63,710 bases of DNA, from assembly GCF_936943645.1 (NCBI RefSeq), contig NZ_CAKZJO010000063.1, forward strand, positions 1 to 63,710, written 5' to 3'. The stretch is from an uncultured Bradyrhizobium sp. (GTDB lineage Bacteria > Pseudomonadota > Alphaproteobacteria > Rhizobiales > Xanthobacteraceae). Below the pieces are notes generated by a model. It was not told the origin of the DNA, searched no databases, and saw only the letters and a list, made by a program, of their open reading frames with translations. The position numbers and the translations under genes were made by a program. This document shows, one piece after another, positions 34,601 to 42,729 of the stretch (its first letter is position 1; every line of letters starts with the position of its first letter).

Positions 34601-35593
34601 TCAGTATCGCAGCAGGCTCATCTTGTGGGCGTAATGAAAGACGACCTGTCTCGCGAGATAGGGGGCGATGGCGCGGCGGATCTGCATCTGCGTCGGGTCG
34701 AAGCCGAGCACACGGCGCCGCAGGATGCCCATTTCCCTGACGCCGATCGCGTAGGTCGAGGCCGTCTTCTGGGCATCGTGGATTCGGAAGCAGGCGAGAA
34801 ATCGCGGCAGGCGCACGAATTTGAAACCTGCTTCCTGCGCCCGCAGGATGAAGTCCCAATCCATCGCATAGTGGAAGCTTTCGTCGATCGGCCCGATTTT
34901 GTCCCACACGCGCTTGCGCCAGAACATCGTCTCTTGCGGGATGTAGTCGGCATATTGCAGCGCGCGTCCGTCATGGGGCGGCAGCACGGCACGGCCGACC
35001 TCGAGCCCTTCGCGATCGACGAAGACGCGATGGCCGTAGACGATGTCGACATGCGGATGTGACATGAAATAATCGGCGACATAGGCCAGCGTCCCCGGCA
35101 GCAGCATGTCGTCGCTGTTGAGGTAGGCCATGATCTCGCTGTCGACGCCGGCGAAGCCGAGATTGATGGCGTTCGACTGCCCGCCGTCGGGTTCGCTCTT
35201 CCAGCTGAGGCGCTCGCCGCGGCTCTTCAGGAGATCGACCGTGCCGTCGATCGAGGCGCCGTCCTGCACGTGATAATGCAGGTTCGGATAGTTCTGGCCG
35301 ACGATGCTCTCGATCGTGGCGTCGAGATATTGCGCCTGGTTGTAGCTCGGCGTGACCATTGCGATCCGCGGCGCATTCTCGCCGATCGGAGGGGGCGGCG
35401 GGAAGGTCGTCAGGTTGAGCAGACGCGGCGGATATTGCTCGAAGGTCCACATCGGCGGGCGACGCCACAGGCTCCGCAGCGAGGATCGTCTTTGCCCGGC
35501 GGCGATGAGATCCAGATTCCTTTCCAGGAGCGCGACGCGATTTTCGAGCTGCTCCAATCGCTGTTCGAGGCGCGGCCTGAACTCGTCGTCCAT
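34601..35593 (-). CDS. Family 2 glycosyltransferase with N-terminal coiled coil
   Basis: A 330-residue enzyme. Residues 1-35 form a heptad coiled coil (RLEQRLEQLENRVALLERNL), then comes a GT2 domain with IAMVTPSYNQAQYLDATIES, DGGQSNAINLGF and the DxD-type metal motif in YLNSDDMLLPG; FHYAMDWDFILRA is the acceptor-side motif. No membrane helix is seen. It is downstream of the sortase gene (162 bp) in the same direction and may be cotranscribed. The product glycan is unknown. Confidence 0.88.
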   Translation of the reverse strand: MDDEFRPRLEQRLEQLENRVALLERNLDLIAAGQRRSSLRSLWRRPPMWTFEQYPPRLLNLTTFPPPPPIGENAPRIAMVTPSYNQAQYLDATIESIVGQNYPNLHYHVQDGASIDGTVDLLKSRGERLSWKSEPDGGQSNAINLGFAGVDSEIMAYLNSDDMLLPGTLAYVADYFMSHPHVDIVYGHRVFVDREGLEVGRAVLPPHDGRALQYADYIPQETMFWRKRVWDKIGPIDESFHYAMDWDFILRAQEAGFKFVRLPRFLACFRIHDAQKTASTYAIGVREMGILRRRVLGFDPTQMQIRRAIAPYLARQVVFHYAHKMSLLRY

Positions 35594-35755
35594 CTAAGGT
35601 TCTTTCACAAATCACAACGTACAAAAATCAATGGGTCATTCTTACAGGGCTCCGGCCGGCAGCGCCAGTTCACGGTCCCGTCAACGCGATGGCTCGGGAG
35701 GTCCGGCGTGGTTTGAAAGGTCTCGATCGGTCCGTAACGGACGGATTGCGAACGG

Positions 35756-36322
35756 CTATTCACCTTCGATCGAGCTGGCGTGCAGGACGTACCGCTCCGG
35801 GCCGGGCGTGATCGCGTCGAACGGCCAGCATGTCGTGAGTACGAGCTCCACGCCCTGCGCCGAGGGATCGATGCCCGAGGCGTCGGCATCGACGACGGTC
35901 GAATAGTCTGCCCGGTAGCGGAAATGCTTGCCGTCGCGGCGCGTGATCTCAATGACGTCTCCGACGGAAACATTCCGCAAGAACCGGAAATGTGTGTCGC
36001 GGTGAGCTGCATATACGGCAACTCCGCGTTCGCCGGCGTCAGCCGTTTGGGGGATATGGCCGGGCCCGAAGGCAAGTGCCTGGCCACTGGTGCCTTCCAG
36101 CACGATGGCGCTGGCGCCGATCCGTTTCACCTCGATCCGCGCGATCGGCCAGGTGTCGGCCCATGACCATGGCTTGATCACCTTGCCCGTCGCAACGCTT
36201 CTGTCGAAGGCGCGCTCCAGCAGCATTTGGGCAAGCCACGCCTTGGCATGAATGTAGGCGCCGTCGCCGAGCAACATGAATCCGATCAGGGCAAGAACCG
36301 GAGGAGAGACGAGGCGGGGCAT
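35756..36322 (-). CDS. Class GN sortase (Gram-negative single-target type)
   Basis: A 188-residue transpeptidase. An N-terminal membrane helix (about 7-25) anchors the sortase fold. The catalytic triad is His107 (AAHRDTHF), Cys165 (LTTCWPF) and Arg177 (PERYVLHA). The length and the TTCWPFDAITPGPERY segment match the proteobacterial class GN sortases (TIGR03784-type), not the housekeeping class A of Firmicutes. It lies directly after its likely sole substrate, the VIT/vWA protein at 36428-38686, with a terminator-like hairpin between. It would cleave the substrate's LPxT-type tail at the periplasmic face of the inner membrane; the acceptor is unknown. Confidence 0.93.
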   Translation of the reverse strand: MPRLVSPPVLALIGFMLLGDGAYIHAKAWLAQMLLERAFDRSVATGKVIKPWSWADTWPIARIEVKRIGASAIVLEGTSGQALAFGPGHIPQTADAGERGVAVYAAHRDTHFRFLRNVSVGDVIEITRRDGKHFRYRADYSTVVDADASGIDPSAQGVELVLTTCWPFDAITPGPERYVLHASSIEGE

Positions 36323-36348
36323 TTTGTGTCTGCGCTCGCAATGACCCG

Positions 36349-36397
36349 AAAAAAGACGCGCGCGGCCGTTGTGTACGGGACGGGCGACCGCGCGCGC
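36349..36397 (-). terminator. Rho-independent terminator or attenuator between sortase substrate and sortase
   Basis: On the minus strand, GCGCGCGG pairs with CCGCGCGC (36388-36395 with 36358-36365), with an inner hairpin, followed by GTC and six T (36349-36354). It lies 31 bp after the substrate gene and 27 bp before the sortase ATG. A second, smaller hairpin, GAGGAG/CTCCTC, sits at 36404-36425. It probably lowers sortase mRNA relative to substrate mRNA. Confidence 0.65.
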
Positions 36398-36427
36398 TAA
36401 ACAGAGGAGTTCGGGGAAGCTCCTCTC

Positions 36428-38686
36428 TCAAGCGGCGGTGAGCAAGGGCCGACGCCGGTTGAACACGAACAGGATCAGGGCGAGCACGATCAAGCCGAAG
36501 CCTGCGACCATCTTCAACTCGGCCGAGGTCGCTGTCTTGGGCAGGCGGATCGCATCGGGCGCTGCAGGCGCCGGACGCCGCGCGGCCGGTGAAGTCGCCG
36601 CATCGGCATGACGCTCGCGCAACTGCGGTGGGACCTGCGGCCGCTCGCCGAACACCTTCTCGAAGTCCCAGCCCGCGGGCAGGTTGATCGGCAACTCGCT
36701 CAGCTTGAGCGGTGCGCCTTCGGGACGGCTCGGCGTCTTGTCGACGGCGACGAGGCTGGTCAGGCGCGTGACGATCTGGTGGTCGAGTGCCAGCGCGAGG
36801 ATCGCCTTGTCGGCCTCCTCCGGCGTGAGCTCCCGCATGGCGCGTGCGACCTCGGCGTCACCGATCTTGCGCCTGGCCCAGAGTTTCGACAGGCCCTTGC
36901 CTTCGGCGGCATTTTGCAGCGGCAGCGTCACCGACCATGGGCGATCCCCGACGCGTCCCGTGATCTCGAGCGAGCCTGCAAGCTTGTCGAGCTTCGCTGC
37001 CAGCACCAGCGGCTCGTCGCGATAGACGTCGGGAATGATCGCAGGCGTGACGTCGGCCTTGGCCTCCGAGAATTTCGCGGTGAGTCCGGTCACGGCGGGG
37101 TTCTCCAGCTTGGCGAACAGGCCGCGCATGCGCTCCTCGACCTGCTCGACGGAGCCGATATGGGTGAAGGCGCCACGGCCGAGCTCGGCGGCGCGGGTCA
37201 TCAGATAGGTGTTGGGCGCCGAGCCGATGCCGACCATGAAGACGCGCGAGCGACCGCGCATCGCCGTGATGGTTTCGAACAATTGCTGCTCGTTGCCGAT
37301 CGCGCCGTCGGTCAGGAAGACGACCTGGCGAACCATGCCGGTGTCGCCGAGCTTGTCGGCCAGCGCGGCGCGCATCGCCGGCACCATCTCGGTGCCGCCG
37401 CGCGCCTGCAGCGCACTCACGAACGCGGTGGCCTCGCCGACATGCGCGGCGTCCGCCGGCACGGAGGTGGGGAACAGCACGTCCATGGTGTCGTCGAAGC
37501 GGATCACGTTGAAGCGGTCGGCCGGCTGAAGGCGGGAGAGCGCGTAAGTGAGGCTCGCCTTGGCCTGGACGATCGAGGTGCCGCCCATCGATCCCGAATT
37601 GTCGATCACGAACACGACCTCGCGCGGCAGCGGCTTTTGCGTCGTCTGCTCGGTGCTGGGCGGCGTGATGAAGGCAAGCAGATAATCGGAATCGCCGACA
37701 TGCTCGCGGAACAGGCCGATCGACGGCGCCTTCCCGGCGGCGGGCGTCCAGCTCAGTTCGAAGTCGCGGTCGGCGGGGACGACACCGTCGGCGAGCGTGA
37801 CGACGCGTGCCATGCTGTCCGGACTCTCGATCTTGACCTTATGATGGGAGCTCTTGACCTCGCCAAGCGCGAAGCCGGCCTTCAGGTGCACCGTGATGGT
37901 GGTCGGATTGACCGGTGCAGTCTTGGCGGGATCGAGCACGGGCGGGGTGATGCGGTCACGGTCCGGCACCGGGTCCGAGGTCGCCGCGCCCCAGCCCGAT
38001 CCATCCTTGCGGAAGTCGACGCTCTGGACGATCGGGGCCGGATTGTGACGCGGTCCGACCACCAGCGGCAGGCGGAGCGAGTATTCGTTGCCGGATTGAT
38101 GCACGGGCTCCTGGTATTCGATCTGCACCAGCACGGTTTCGCCGGGACCGATATTGGCGACCGAGTTGGTGAAGATGTTCGGCCGTTCCTGTTCGGTGAG
38201 CGCGGCCTTCTGGCCGGCACGGCGCGCCTCTTCATAGATCACGCGCGCCCTCTGCCGCTCCTTGATGTCGCCGATGATGATGCGGTCGCCGACCACCATC
38301 TTCAGCGTATCGACGGCGCCGCCGGTCGCGAGCGGATAGACGTAGGTTGCCTCGACCCAATCCTTGGTCGGATTGCGGAAGATCTGGGTGACCCGGGCGC
38401 GTAGCGTCGGGCCCGATACCGTGACGTCGATGTCGATGCCGAGACGGATTGCCTCCGTGGTGGCGCCGTCGTCCTTCAGGAGCAGCGTGCCGGACCGAGC
38501 GTCGCCGGGCTGGAGCAGGCTGGCCTGCTCGGTCGTTGCCGACCAGCTCGTCCCGAAGCTGACGAGCAGGGCCACGAAGGCCATCAGCATCACCGCGACG
38601 CCTTGCGCGAGAAGAAACAATCCGACCTTGATCAACCCCTTCAGCATGGGATGCTCGTCATTGTCGGCTGTGTCGTAGGTGTCCAT
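36428..38686 (-). CDS. Sortase target protein with VIT and von Willebrand A domains
   Basis: A 752-residue surface protein. An N-terminal membrane helix or signal anchor spans about 15-45. A VIT domain follows (about 55-190, with VTQIFRNPTKDWVEATYVYP and ARVIYEEARRAGQKAALTEQ), then a vWA domain from about 355 with a metal-ion site DNSGSMGG and the later TDG. The C-terminus has the three-part sorting signal: LPKTA at 715-719, a hydrophobic stretch (about 726-742) and NRRRP. This is the architecture of the marine-proteobacterial sortase targets (TIGR03788-type). The motif here is LPKTA, not LPxTG. I start at 38686 (MDTYDT). It is divergent from an HTH regulator 182 bp away. Confidence 0.92.
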   Translation of the reverse strand: MDTYDTADNDEHPMLKGLIKVGLFLLAQGVAVMLMAFVALLVSFGTSWSATTEQASLLQPGDARSGTLLLKDDGATTEAIRLGIDIDVTVSGPTLRARVTQIFRNPTKDWVEATYVYPLATGGAVDTLKMVVGDRIIIGDIKERQRARVIYEEARRAGQKAALTEQERPNIFTNSVANIGPGETVLVQIEYQEPVHQSGNEYSLRLPLVVGPRHNPAPIVQSVDFRKDGSGWGAATSDPVPDRDRITPPVLDPAKTAPVNPTTITVHLKAGFALGEVKSSHHKVKIESPDSMARVVTLADGVVPADRDFELSWTPAAGKAPSIGLFREHVGDSDYLLAFITPPSTEQTTQKPLPREVVFVIDNSGSMGGTSIVQAKASLTYALSRLQPADRFNVIRFDDTMDVLFPTSVPADAAHVGEATAFVSALQARGGTEMVPAMRAALADKLGDTGMVRQVVFLTDGAIGNEQQLFETITAMRGRSRVFMVGIGSAPNTYLMTRAAELGRGAFTHIGSVEQVEERMRGLFAKLENPAVTGLTAKFSEAKADVTPAIIPDVYRDEPLVLAAKLDKLAGSLEITGRVGDRPWSVTLPLQNAAEGKGLSKLWARRKIGDAEVARAMRELTPEEADKAILALALDHQIVTRLTSLVAVDKTPSRPEGAPLKLSELPINLPAGWDFEKVFGERPQVPPQLRERHADAATSPAARRPAPAAPDAIRLPKTATSAELKMVAGFGLIVLALILFVFNRRRPLLTAA

Positions 38687-38868
38687 TTGGCTTGCTCCCG
38701 AGGACGTTTGCTGGCTGTGAGCATTTGCCGGGAGGGCCCGTTTTCGCGAGCAGAATGATCGGCAATGTTCCGCCATGGCCGGCCGGGCGCGCCGCGGTCG
38801 GGGCGGCCGTGTGCGGTTTTGTGCTGGTTTGTCCGGCCTGCTAGAATAGCCCTCCCAAGGCAGGGCCA

Positions 38869-39642
38869 ATGATGCAGACCCAGGACAAACTCACCGACAG
38901 GCAGCTTTCGGACGAGCAGAGCCGCGAGATCGCCGAGACCATTCGCGAGGAGCTCGCCAGACGCCGGATCTCCCGGCAGACGCTGGCCGAGCAGGCCAAG
39001 CTCAGCCTGTCGACGCTCGAGAAGGTGCTCGGCGGCCGGCGGCCGTTCACGCTGGCGACGACGGTCCGGCTGGAGCAGGCGCTGGGCGTCTCCTTGCGCA
39101 AAAGCCCCGTTGTGGTGGCGCCTCAGCCCACCAATGACGTCGCTCCCGACAGTCTCGGCTCCTATGCACATCGCGCCGTGACCTGGATCGAGGACGTCTA
39201 CATCACGTTGCGGCCGTCGTTCGGCGACAAGGATGCGATCTTCGCCTACCGCACCGAGATCGTCTGGGAGCCGAAGGTCTCCTCGCTGGTTTTCCGCGAG
39301 GGCGACCGGACCGACGCGGCCTACGAGCATACCGGTGAGGTCGCCGTCCCCCATCAGTCCGGCTTCATCTATCTCGTCATCATCAAGCACGGCCAGCACC
39401 GCGTGATCACGGTTTCACGGCCGACGGTGTCCGGAGAGATGTACGGCATCATCTCGACTCTGCGCGCGGGCCCCGGCTCGCAGCTCACGCCGATCGCGGC
39501 GCCGATCGCCTACGTGCCGCTCCGGAACGTTCCGAAGCCGACGTTGGGGCGGATAGCGGCGGACGATACCAACCATGCCTTGTATCGGAAGCACCTGCGC
39601 CGCACGGTAGAAGAGCCCTTTGCTCTGTTTTTGACGCTATAG
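38869..39642 (+). CDS. HTH (XRE-like) regulator divergent from the sortase target
   Basis: A 257-residue protein. Residues about 18-75 form a helix-turn-helix (SREIAETIREELARRRISRQ, TLAEQAKLSLSTLEKVLGG). The C-terminal domain (about 95-230) is not a recognised family; it contains beta-type patterns (AVTWIEDVYITLRPSFGDKD and SGFIYLVIIKHGQHR) that could bind a small ligand. Two Met codons are consecutive at the start, so 38869 or 38872. Its position suggests control of the sortase-target promoter and perhaps itself, but this is inference. Confidence 0.8.
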   Translation: MMQTQDKLTDRQLSDEQSREIAETIREELARRRISRQTLAEQAKLSLSTLEKVLGGRRPFTLATTVRLEQALGVSLRKSPVVVAPQPTNDVAPDSLGSYAHRAVTWIEDVYITLRPSFGDKDAIFAYRTEIVWEPKVSSLVFREGDRTDAAYEHTGEVAVPHQSGFIYLVIIKHGQHRVITVSRPTVSGEMYGIISTLRAGPGSQLTPIAAPIAYVPLRNVPKPTLGRIAADDTNHALYRKHLRRTVEEPFALFLTL

Positions 39643-39694
39643 TCCGCAAGAAATAGTCCTGCAGCGGCCTCGCATGCGTCTATAACGATCAACC

Positions 39695-41218
39695 ATGCAG
39701 GACGCGCCAGCGCCACACGATGGCGGATCTCCGCTATTTTCCGTCATCATCCCGCTCGAATATCACCGCGGGCAATGGGAGCAATCCTGGCTCGGCTGGA
39801 CGTCGCAGACCGCGGACAGATCGCTCTACGAGATCATCCTGGTCGTGCCGCCGGATTTTAGCGCGCGCCAGGAGTTGAAGGCGCTGGCTGACGACGAGGC
39901 CCGCCTCGAGTTCACCGATTCCGAGCACGACATCGGGCTCTGCGCCTTCGGTGCGACCAAGGCCCGCGGCAGCTATCTGTTCTTCACGGAGTCGCATTGC
40001 TGGCCCGAGCCCGACGTGATCGAGCAGTGCATCCGCGCCATCGAGGCGCATCCCGACTGGGCCGGCTTCTCCTGCCATTCGGTCCCGATCTGCCACAACC
40101 GGCTCTCGAAAGCCGAAGCCACGATGTACCAGGCCGACATCGACTTCGGCATGAAGCAACATCCCTGGCGCAAGGTGCTCGATCAGTGCTTCGTGACGCG
40201 GCGTGACGTCTATTGGGAATGCGGCGGCCTGCGCGAGGAACTCGGCCACTTCGCCGAATGGGTGTTGGCTGCGGCCTATCACGCGAGAGGCCACAGCATC
40301 GGCTATCTGCAAGAGGCGCGCTTCCACCACTATTACGTCGGCAAGATCGGCGAGCTGAAGACGTTCACGCTCGATTTCGTCGAGGGCGAGATCCGCTATC
40401 TCGGGGAGGTGCGCCGCGAGCCCGGCAGCGAGCTGCTCGAAGTGCCGGCCGAATGGGCGGAATGGGCGGGCTTCGATCGCTCGCTCGCCCGTGCAGCCTT
40501 GAATGCGCTCGCGCAGTACAGTCTTGCCGGCCGCGGCTGGAGGAGGCCCGGCGAAAAATTGCGCGCTTTCTGGCATTGGGGTGCGCGTGCTCTATGCGGT
40601 GATCTCGAGGCGCGCCTTGCCGCGCGCCTCGAGGCCATCCGCGCGCATCTGGGCCTGAGCGCGCTAGCCCTGGTCGGGTCGAGCGAGGCGATCGCGCGAT
40701 GGATGAGGCGCTACATCGCCGCGCTGATCCATCTGCAGAGGCTTGAATGCATTCGCTCCGTGCGCGACCGCGCCGGGCCCGCGGCGAGATTCCTGGGAGA
40801 TGGTGTTCTCGGACAGGCCGGCTTCCATGCGCTCGAATCGTCGGCGGGGCGTGTCTTCCGCTGGAGCGAGCCGCAGGCCGCCGTTCGCATCCGGGGAAGT
40901 GCAGGCCCCAACATCGTTCGTATCCAAAGCCCGGCCTTGCGCGCACCATTGCGCGACATCGGTGCGCATTTCTATCTCAACGGCGTGCGCGTCGATGCTG
41001 CCGCAATCGCAATCGGTGACGACTGCTATACGATGACCCTCGATCTACCGCCGTCGGGCGTCGCCATCCTTGCATGGTCGTGTGCGGTGCTCAGGGGCAT
41101 CGGCGATGCCCGCCGCCTTGGCCTTGCCGTGGCGTCGATCGAGGTGAGCCAGGATATCGGGTGCTCAATCCAGCCCGAGCCAGGCAAGGGCCAGGCCGAC
41201 CTGTCGCCGGCCCGGTGA
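39695..41218 (+). CDS. Family 2 glycosyltransferase with C-terminal domain
   Basis: A 507-residue protein. FSVIIPLEYHRGQWEQSWL begins a GT2 fold, but the canonical DxD metal motif is not obvious: the equivalent segment reads GSYLFFTESHCWPEPDVIEQ. VTRRDVYWECGGLREELGHF is the acceptor-side motif. About residues 290-345 hold helices, and 345-507 are an unassigned beta-rich module. It starts 52 bp after the HTH regulator, so it may be cotranscribed. It is the third GT2 in 8 kb. Donor and acceptor are unknown. Confidence 0.8.
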   Translation: MQDAPAPHDGGSPLFSVIIPLEYHRGQWEQSWLGWTSQTADRSLYEIILVVPPDFSARQELKALADDEARLEFTDSEHDIGLCAFGATKARGSYLFFTESHCWPEPDVIEQCIRAIEAHPDWAGFSCHSVPICHNRLSKAEATMYQADIDFGMKQHPWRKVLDQCFVTRRDVYWECGGLREELGHFAEWVLAAAYHARGHSIGYLQEARFHHYYVGKIGELKTFTLDFVEGEIRYLGEVRREPGSELLEVPAEWAEWAGFDRSLARAALNALAQYSLAGRGWRRPGEKLRAFWHWGARALCGDLEARLAARLEAIRAHLGLSALALVGSSEAIARWMRRYIAALIHLQRLECIRSVRDRAGPAARFLGDGVLGQAGFHALESSAGRVFRWSEPQAAVRIRGSAGPNIVRIQSPALRAPLRDIGAHFYLNGVRVDAAAIAIGDDCYTMTLDLPPSGVAILAWSCAVLRGIGDARRLGLAVASIEVSQDIGCSIQPEPGKGQADLSPAR

Positions 41219-41322
41219 AGCCGGATCAAGGTCGCGCGGGCTGCAACGGTGGCCGGTCGCAAATAGCGATCGCCCGGCCGGTGCGGCCGCGCAGCGGGAC
41301 GCCGCCGGCCTTGCGGATATGC

Positions 41323-41349
41323 AGAAAGAAAAACGGCCTTTCGGCCGTT
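41323..41349 (-). terminator. Rho-independent terminator of the branched-chain-type receptor gene
   Basis: On the minus strand, stem AACGGCC/GGCCGTT (41349-41343 with 41338-41332) with loop GAAA is followed by TTTTCTTTCT down to 41323. It lies 72 bp after the stop of the leftward gene at 41422. Confidence 0.8.
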
Positions 41350-41421
41350 GTCTCAGCGTTGTGCGGAGCCGCCCCGGACAGGGACGGCTCCGGATCGTTG
41401 GGCAGGAACATGCGCGAAGAG

Positions 41422-42645
41422 CTAGCCTCCGGTTTCGGCGCTGATGATATCACCAAACAGCTCCCACTGGCCCTTCTTGAAGCGCCACATCTTGAGCTGC
41501 TCGATCGGCGCGAAGTCGGTGGCCGAGGTGTTGATCTTGATGCCCGGTATCAGGGTATCGGGCACGAAGTCCTTCAGGCTGGCCGCCTGCTTCATGACGT
41601 TCTCGCGGGTCAGATTGTCGCCCGACTGCTTCAGCACCTGGACCATGGTCTGGGCCGCCGCATAGGCGTAGACAAGATTGGCATCCGAGATGTTGGCGCC
41701 GGGCATGTACTTGTCGATGAAGGTCATGAACTTCTTCATGCCCTCGTCGTCCTTCCACTGCGGATCCGATGCATCCTTCAGGTACCCGGCCGACAGCACG
41801 CCTTCGGAGGCCTCGAGACCGGCCGGCTTCATCACCGCGCCGATCGAGACCGAAACGTCGGTCATCAGGTGCATCGGCTTCCATTCCAGCTCCGCGATCT
41901 TCTTGATCGCCTGTGCCGCGAATTTCGGCGTCGCGATGTTGACGAAGACGTCGGCGCCGGTGCCCTTCAGCTTGACGATATGGGCGTCGATCGACGGCTC
42001 CGACGTCTCGTAGCTCTCCTCCGCGACGATCAGCTTCGCGGCCTTGTCGCCGAACACGTCCTTGATGCCGGCTAGGTAGTCTTTGCCGAAATCGTCATTG
42101 GCATAGAAGATCGCGACCTTGGCGTCCGGCTTCTCCTTCAGGATGTATTTTGCGAAGATCTGGGCCTCGACCCGGTAGCTGGGCTGAAAGCCCATGGTCC
42201 AGGGAAAGTTCTTCGGGTCGTTCCATTTGCTGGCGCCGGTGGCGAGGAACAGCTGCGGCACCTTCTTGGAGTTGTGATATTTCTGCACGGCGGTCTGGGT
42301 CGGCGTGCCCAGCGCGTTGAACACCAGGAACACCTCGTCGCTCTCGATCAGCTTGCGGATCTGCTCCACGGTCTTGGGCGGCGAGTAGCCGTCGTCATAG
42401 GAGATCCAGTTGATCTTGCGGCCGTTGATGCCGCCCTGGTCGTTGATCATCTTGAAATAGGCTTCCTCGGTCTTGCCGATGATGCCGTAGGCGGAGGCCG
42501 GACCGGAATAGGCCTCGACGTTGCCGATCTTGATCTCGGTGTCAGTGACGCCGGTGTCGTATTTCTTCTGCGCCTGGGCGCCTTGAACCGAAAACAGGGT
42601 CAGGGCGGTTGCTGCGGCGAGCATGGCGAGTTTCTTGTTCTTCAT
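41422..42645 (-). CDS. Branched-chain amino acid-type ABC transporter substrate-binding protein
   Basis: A 407-residue periplasmic receptor. Signal peptide about 1-25 (MKNKKLAMLAAATALTLFSV, then QGAQAQ). The mature protein begins YDTGVTDTEIKIGNVEAYSG and has GGINGRKINWISYDDGYSPP, the LivJ/LivK family pattern. The ATG at 42645 fits the signal. No permease or ATPase genes are adjacent, so it must use a distant transporter. It is next to an acyl-CoA synthetase gene in the same direction. In this class many soil-bacterial members bind aromatic acids or other organic acids, which the neighbourhood would fit. Confidence 0.92.
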   Translation of the reverse strand: MKNKKLAMLAAATALTLFSVQGAQAQKKYDTGVTDTEIKIGNVEAYSGPASAYGIIGKTEEAYFKMINDQGGINGRKINWISYDDGYSPPKTVEQIRKLIESDEVFLVFNALGTPTQTAVQKYHNSKKVPQLFLATGASKWNDPKNFPWTMGFQPSYRVEAQIFAKYILKEKPDAKVAIFYANDDFGKDYLAGIKDVFGDKAAKLIVAEESYETSEPSIDAHIVKLKGTGADVFVNIATPKFAAQAIKKIAELEWKPMHLMTDVSVSIGAVMKPAGLEASEGVLSAGYLKDASDPQWKDDEGMKKFMTFIDKYMPGANISDANLVYAYAAAQTMVQVLKQSGDNLTRENVMKQAASLKDFVPDTLIPGIKINTSATDFAPIEQLKMWRFKKGQWELFGDIISAETGG

Positions 42646-42729
42646 GGAAATTCCTTGAGTGTTTCTTTGGACTTCTTCTGGGTTGGTAGGCACGTCAAAA
42701 AGAAAAAGCTCCCGCGAGGGGCGCTTCGA

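Noticed and set aside
36608..38404. 598-codon frame opposite the sortase target
   Set aside because: The real gene has VIT, vWA and sorting-signal motifs; the opposing frame has none and no ribosome site.
42708..42724. Possible terminator between the acyl-CoA synthetase and the solute receptor
   Set aside because: A T-rich run (TTTTTCTTTTT on the minus strand) follows, but the stem has mismatches and I cannot make it convincing.
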